Origin: Ehrlichia chaffeensis str. Arkansas
GTDB taxonomy: Bacteria; Pseudomonadota; Alphaproteobacteria; Rickettsiales; Anaplasmataceae
Length of the DNA stretch: 64,000 nt
Assembly: GCF_000013145.1 (NCBI RefSeq)
Contig: NC_007799.1
Location: forward strand, 930,001 to 994,000
Direction of reading: 5' to 3'
In this document: positions 59,839-64,000 of the stretch, piece by piece
Layout: the number at the start of each line of letters is the position of its first letter
How positions within the stretch are numbered: the stretch's first letter is position 1
Notes under the pieces: generated by a model
Told to the model about the DNA's origin: nothing
Databases searched by the model: none
What the model saw: only the letters and a program-made list of their open reading frames with translations
Made by a program: the position numbers and the translations under genes

Positions 59839-61461
59839 ATGAATACTGATGATTTATTGTTCACACCCTTAGGCGGAGTCGGACAAATAGGCATGAATGT
59901 CAATTTATATCACTTAAATGGTAAATGGATAATTATTGATTTCGGAGCAGGATTTGCTGATGACAATATGCCAGGAATAGACATGATTGTTGCTGATATT
60001 AGTTTTATCAAAAAAAATAGAAAAAACTTGCTTGGTATAGTATTAACACATGCTCATGAAGATCACATAGGAGGCATACAATATCTGTGGAACGATTTGC
60101 AATGCCCAATATATGCAACAAAATTCACAGCTGCCTTATTACAAGCAAAATTGAAAGAATATCCATTTAGAATCAATATTACAGAAATCGACATCACAAA
60201 AAAATTAAATCTTGGCCCTTTTACTCTTGAGTTTATAAATTTGACACACTCCATACCAGAAATGAATGCAATTGCATTACACACTGAAAAAGGAATAGTA
60301 GTACATACAGGAGATTGGAAGTTAGATGACAACCCAATTATTGGTCCTGTATCAAATACACAAAGATTAAAAGAATTAGGAGACGAAGGGGTTTTAGCAC
60401 TTGTATGTGATTCAACAAATATATTTACTAAAAATAAATCAGGATCTGAGAGTGATTTAGAAAAAAGTATATTTAATATAATAAAAAACTGTAATCAAAA
60501 AGTTGCAGTATCTTTATTTGCATCTAATATTGCACGAATCTATACCATAGTAAACATTGCAACAAAATTAGGTAGAAAAGTAGCAATACTGGGAAAATCT
60601 CTTATAAGAATTATACAAGCTGCACAAGACAGTGGGTATTTGCAAGATATACCAGAGTTCATCAATATCAATCAAGCAAATAAACTCCCAAATGATCAAG
60701 TCTTGCTTCTTTGTACTGGTTGCCAAGGTGAAGAGCTAGCAGCAACTGCCAAACTTGCTAATAATTCTCATCCATTCACTAAATTAGATAATGGAGATAC
60801 TATTATCTTCTCTTCCAAGATCATTCCAGGAAATGAGAAACGGATATATAGTGTATTCAACAAATTCGTTAACATGGGAGTTAATGTTATTACAGAATTT
60901 ATGGAACATGTACACGTATCAGGGCACCCTTCAAAAAGTGAAGTATCTACTATGTATTCATTAGTAAGGCCTAAATTATCCATCCCTGTACATGGAGAAT
61001 ACATACATATGCACGAACATGCAAAAGTTGCAAAACAATGCAACGTAGAAAAAGCGATAATAGTTCACCCAGGAGATGTAATAAGCCTCACAAAAAAACA
61101 AAAAATTAACTCTGTCAAAGCTGGATACTTTGGAGTTGATGGCAATTTCTTACACCATCCCAAAGGCAATGTCATATCTATGCGAAAAAAGATGAGAGAC
61201 GCAGGGATAATTATAATAACACTAGTTTTAAACAACAAAAAAGAATTATTAAAAGAACCAAGGATTTTTGCTCCAGGAGTGCTAGATCATTCTAATAGTC
61301 AAGCAATTCTCAAAAAAGTCTCATCTAAAATAAGTAGCGAGCTTTATTCTAGAAAAATAAACAACATACGACAATACGTAGAAAATACAGTTTTCAATGC
61401 TTTAAAATATGACATCAAAAACAAACCATTTATTGAAGTACAGCTAGAATACATAAATTAG
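59839..61461 (+). CDS. rnj: Ribonuclease J
   Basis: 540 residues of metallo-beta-lactamase/beta-CASP RNase. Removes nucleotides from RNA 5' ends and can cut internally. The metal motif is THAHEDHIGG with His-71, His-73, Asp-75 and His-76. Further ligands are in HTGDWK (about 155-160) and in CDSTN (about 190-194). The beta-CASP motifs LFASNIARI and HVSGHPSK follow, and HGEYIHMHEH (about 390) matches the RNase J dimer/phosphate site. ATG at 59839. It is divergent from the membrane protein gene, separated by 231 bp. Confidence 0.95.
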   Translation: MNTDDLLFTPLGGVGQIGMNVNLYHLNGKWIIIDFGAGFADDNMPGIDMIVADISFIKKNRKNLLGIVLTHAHEDHIGGIQYLWNDLQCPIYATKFTAALLQAKLKEYPFRINITEIDITKKLNLGPFTLEFINLTHSIPEMNAIALHTEKGIVVHTGDWKLDDNPIIGPVSNTQRLKELGDEGVLALVCDSTNIFTKNKSGSESDLEKSIFNIIKNCNQKVAVSLFASNIARIYTIVNIATKLGRKVAILGKSLIRIIQAAQDSGYLQDIPEFININQANKLPNDQVLLLCTGCQGEELAATAKLANNSHPFTKLDNGDTIIFSSKIIPGNEKRIYSVFNKFVNMGVNVITEFMEHVHVSGHPSKSEVSTMYSLVRPKLSIPVHGEYIHMHEHAKVAKQCNVEKAIIVHPGDVISLTKKQKINSVKAGYFGVDGNFLHHPKGNVISMRKKMRDAGIIIITLVLNNKKELLKEPRIFAPGVLDHSNSQAILKKVSSKISSELYSRKINNIRQYVENTVFNALKYDIKNKPFIEVQLEYIN

Positions 61462-61783
61462 TACCTTTATCATTTATACAATAGAATACTTATATTGATA
61501 ATCTATTGTAATTAAATATTCCTACCATAACATAGAACAATATCTATCTATATAATTAACTACAACATGCATAATTAGAAAGCTATTACAACTTATTTAC
61601 TGATAATAACTAGCATTTCATAAAACAAGATCATTTTTTATATAATAATTAAGATAATCTATTAGCTATCACAACAATTTTTAATATAATAATAGTGTTT
61701 ATTAGCTAATAAGTATTGTCTTAGCATCATAATCAATATAAATTCTAAACTTGTCACAACAATTTTAACGTTGTATATGTACA
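61462..61783. other. Gene-free spacer rnj / COQ9-like
   Basis: 322 bp of AT-rich sequence with no recognisable gene or repeat. Confidence 0.45.
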
Positions 61784-62425
61784 ATGTATTTTTTTCAATT
61801 AAATATAATGGATAATCAATCATCTATAATAAAAGCAACAATAGCATTAATACCATTTCATGGGGTATCGGATGATACACTATTAAAAGCGTGTATTGAT
61901 CTTAACTTAAGTGAAGAATTTTGTAAATTTCATAACGGTATATACGATGTATTAAACAGTATAAATGAGAATTTGATTAACTTTATAAATACGAAATTTC
62001 ATGAGACAGAAAATATAAACAATTTAAAAATACGTGAAAAAGTACAACATGCAGTGTACCTGTGCTTAACATATTATATGTCTTTACCAAATTACCGAGA
62101 ATTGTTAAAAAGCATATTATCTGCAACATCATATAACATGTGTTTCTTTTCTAAATCTTTATATAAATTAGTAGATCACATTTGGTATTTAATTGGTGAT
62201 CAATCAACTGACTTTAATTATTATACCAAAAGAACTACACTAGCTGTTGTATATACAAGTACTATTATGTATTTTATCAATGATTTTTCTCATAATCATT
62301 CTGATACTATTCTTTTTTTAGAAAGACGTATTAATAACGTCATACAGATACATAAATTAAAGTCATATATAGCTAATAAGACAGAAAAATTTAATATATT
62401 CAAAGTCAAATTTGATGATGAATAA
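61784..62425 (+). CDS. coq9: COQ9-like ubiquinone biosynthesis protein
   Basis: 213 residues (205 from an internal ATG at 61808, which may be the true start). COQ9 binds lipids and helps COQ7 hydroxylate demethoxyubiquinone. The family marks are an N-terminal IPFHGVSDDTLLKAC (TetR-like helical part) and the conserved C-terminal block DQSTDFNYYTKRTTLAVVY, then MYFINDFSHNHSDTILFLER. The Thr-Asp-x-x-x-Tyr-Thr-Lys-Arg core is fully conserved. It stands alone on the plus strand. Confidence 0.9.
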   Translation: MYFFQLNIMDNQSSIIKATIALIPFHGVSDDTLLKACIDLNLSEEFCKFHNGIYDVLNSINENLINFINTKFHETENINNLKIREKVQHAVYLCLTYYMSLPNYRELLKSILSATSYNMCFFSKSLYKLVDHIWYLIGDQSTDFNYYTKRTTLAVVYTSTIMYFINDFSHNHSDTILFLERRINNVIQIHKLKSYIANKTEKFNIFKVKFDDE

Positions 62426-62889
62426 AGAAAAGTTATATTATAACAGATTTTACCAATCAAATACTGTCAGCATTAATAATGCAACTGTTATATTTTCAAT
62501 GCAGCAAAGTACAAAAATTTTACTCAAACCAAATACTAAAAAAATCAAATATCACTATTGATAAAACTATAGTTTTATCAATAAAATTAATCACAAACCG
62601 TAACTATTATTAGTAGTGTAACATTATATTTTGCTATAAAAACCAACCATATCTTTAAGCTTATCAATCTCAATAGGCAGTTGTAATTAGAGAAAAATAC
62701 TAAGATAAAACAATAAAAAATTAATTTAGAAATATTATACAACAGATAATATTATAAAAATCCCATACACTAAACATAAAATATTGGAACAAGTAAAGAT
62801 ATTTTAAGATATTTATCTGATAAATAGTGCATTATAATATTTACCAAATATGCTATAAATTAAATGTTACACTTATTATATTATACACT
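62426..62889. other. Gene-free spacer COQ9-like / hlyD
   Basis: 464 bp of AT-rich sequence with no gene recognised. Its one striking element is the 28-bp palindrome at 62556-62583. Confidence 0.5.
62556..62583. other. 28-bp perfect palindrome
   Basis: tattgataaaactat and its exact complement are fused without a loop (62556-62583). It lies 131 bp beyond the COQ9-like stop and 307 bp before the hlyD start. It could be a dyad binding site or a weak bidirectional terminator, but no T tract follows. No function is assigned. Confidence 0.5.
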
Positions 62890-64000
62890 ATGTATCAAAA
62901 ACTCAAAAATCTCATAAAAGTAGGGTTTTCACTACCAAAACTTTTAGGACATAACACACTACATCTAGAAGATAGTGAAGAAAAATCAAGATCAAGCATA
63001 CTAACTAAATCACTGTTTATTATAGACAACATAATAAACTTTTTATTTAAGTACAACAGAAAGGATTCAGTAAATGAGGTATTGAAAATATCATGGGGTC
63101 CGCTATTCACTGGATTTATCATTATTTTACTCTTTTTTGGCATATTTGGAATATGGTCTGCAGTAGCACCACTCGATGGATCAGTAATTGCACAAGGAGA
63201 AGTTATTCCTTCATCAGAAAAACAAATAATCCAACATTTAGAAGGTGGCATCATTAATAAGATCCTAGTCAAGGAAGGAGAATTAGTACAAAAAAATCAG
63301 CCTATAATATCTTTACATAATACTACAGCTAAAGCCAATCTAGACATTATAAAAGAACGAGTACTTGATCTATTAGCAACAGAGGCTAGGTTAGTTGCTA
63401 TAAAATACAATTATGAATCTCTAATCTTTCCAGACACTCTAAAAAATCTATCAGATGAAAAAACAAGAATACAAATAATAAAAAATCAGCAACAGTTATT
63501 TGAGTCGCACAAGAAGAACGTATCCGGACAAATAGATATTTTACAACAACGTATAAAACAGCTACACCAAGAATTATCCGGGTTATCTGCTCAACTAACT
63601 TCAGCAATCACTCAACATAAATTAATTAATGAAGAATTAGAAACAAAAAAAAGCCTGTTAGAGAATGGATATATTAGCAAACCATATATTATTGCACTTG
63701 AACGTCAATATGCTGAATCCAAAGGGAAAATAGGACAAATTAAATCTGCTATTGCATCAGTAAATCAAAAAATTGGAGAAAATAAATTAGAAATAATTAA
63801 TATTACCAACAATGTGCAAAATAAAATCAATCTTGAACTTAAAGATGTAACATCTGCCATAACAGACCTAAAAGAAAAGATGAAAACTGCTCAAGACATA
63901 TTGGATAGAACTATAATAAGGTCTCCTCAAGCCGGCATCATAACAGGATTAAAATACCACACAGAAGGTGGAGTAATACCTCCTGGAGCTCCCATAACAA
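62890..64000 (+). CDS. Type I secretion membrane-fusion protein (HlyD family), N-terminal part
   Basis: About 370 residues are visible before the window ends. Short cytoplasmic N terminus, then one membrane helix (about 71-93, GFIIILLFFGIFGIWSAVAP). A lipoyl-like half with HLEGGIINKILVKEGELVQK (116-135) follows, which is the HlyD/PrtE-type signature. A long coiled coil (about 145-345) comes next, then the returning hairpin TIIRSPQAGIITGL. It would bridge an inner-membrane ABC exporter to a TolC-like pore. Ehrlichia secretes tandem-repeat effectors through a type I system, so this is a plausible component. No ABC partner is inside the window. Confidence 0.92.
   Translation, partial: MYQKLKNLIKVGFSLPKLLGHNTLHLEDSEEKSRSSILTKSLFIIDNIINFLFKYNRKDSVNEVLKISWGPLFTGFIIILLFFGIFGIWSAVAPLDGSVIAQGEVIPSSEKQIIQHLEGGIINKILVKEGELVQKNQPIISLHNTTAKANLDIIKERVLDLLATEARLVAIKYNYESLIFPDTLKNLSDEKTRIQIIKNQQQLFESHKKNVSGQIDILQQRIKQLHQELSGLSAQLTSAITQHKLINEELETKKSLLENGYISKPYIIALERQYAESKGKIGQIKSAIASVNQKIGENKLEIINITNNVQNKINLELKDVTSAITDLKEKMKTAQDILDRTIIRSPQAGIITGLKYHTEGGVIPPGAPIT

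Noticed and set aside
62895-63272. 125-codon minus-strand frame at the window end
   Set aside because: Antisense to the clear HlyD-family gene on the plus strand.

Overview
The window looks like a chromosomal segment of an obligate intracellular Anaplasmataceae alphaproteobacterium, most likely Ehrlichia and probably E. ruminantium. The reasons are strong AT richness, long spacers without genes, a 16S rRNA gene not followed by 23S/5S, a merged rpsL-to-rpoC block, and many long-period direct repeats that copy the ends of neighbouring genes. The genus call rests on gene order and recognisable proteins; the species call rests on the repeat style and is an inference.

Layout. 1-1.6 kb: start of trigger factor with tRNA-Lys and tRNA-Leu(UAG) upstream, and a tiny lipoprotein. 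1.7-6.3 kb: pgpA, a GNAT protein, a PAS-only sensor remnant, iscX and an AI-2E family permease. 6.4-9.2 kb: an inverted decayed copy of the tRNA-Leu/tig start, tRNA-Leu(UAA), rpsD, an Hda-like DnaA regulator and thiD. 9.2-13.9 kb: a duplicated gene end, an unknown 420-aa protein, sdhD-sdhC, and 16S rRNA with a clear sigma70-type promoter. 14-19 kb: an EPSP-synthase-like protein with a lost active site, and dnaE. 19.7-22.6 kb: a predicted secreted EndoU-family ribonuclease lipoprotein beside a decayed paralogue that has been expanded by about seven 120-bp repeats. 22.8-33.7 kb: bolA, pdxH, a patatin broken at a homopolymer, an esterase, argH behind four degenerate copies of its own start region, def, pyrD, coaX with two duplicated 3' ends, a MotE-like protein and mrpE. 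33.8-41.6 kb: a 1.35-kilo-residue repeat protein with a beta-helix-like end, rnhB, a YqaA-like membrane protein, tRNA-Arg, and bioF with duplicated 3' ends. 41.9-57.5 kb: rpsL-rpsG-fusA-tuf-tRNA-Trp-secE-nusG-rplK-rplA-rplJ-rplL-rpoB-rpoC, all on the minus strand behind one strong promoter. 57.7-64 kb: an exported metallophosphoesterase, a four-helix membrane protein, RNase J, a COQ9-like protein and the start of a type I secretion adaptor.

Most genes are housekeeping genes: translation, transcription, replication and cofactors (thiamine, CoA, biotin, PLP, ubiquinone). The accessory interest lies in the exported EndoU protein and its paralogue, the large repeat protein, the EPSP-synthase-like pseudoenzyme, and a repeated process in which tandem duplications start or stop inside gene termini.
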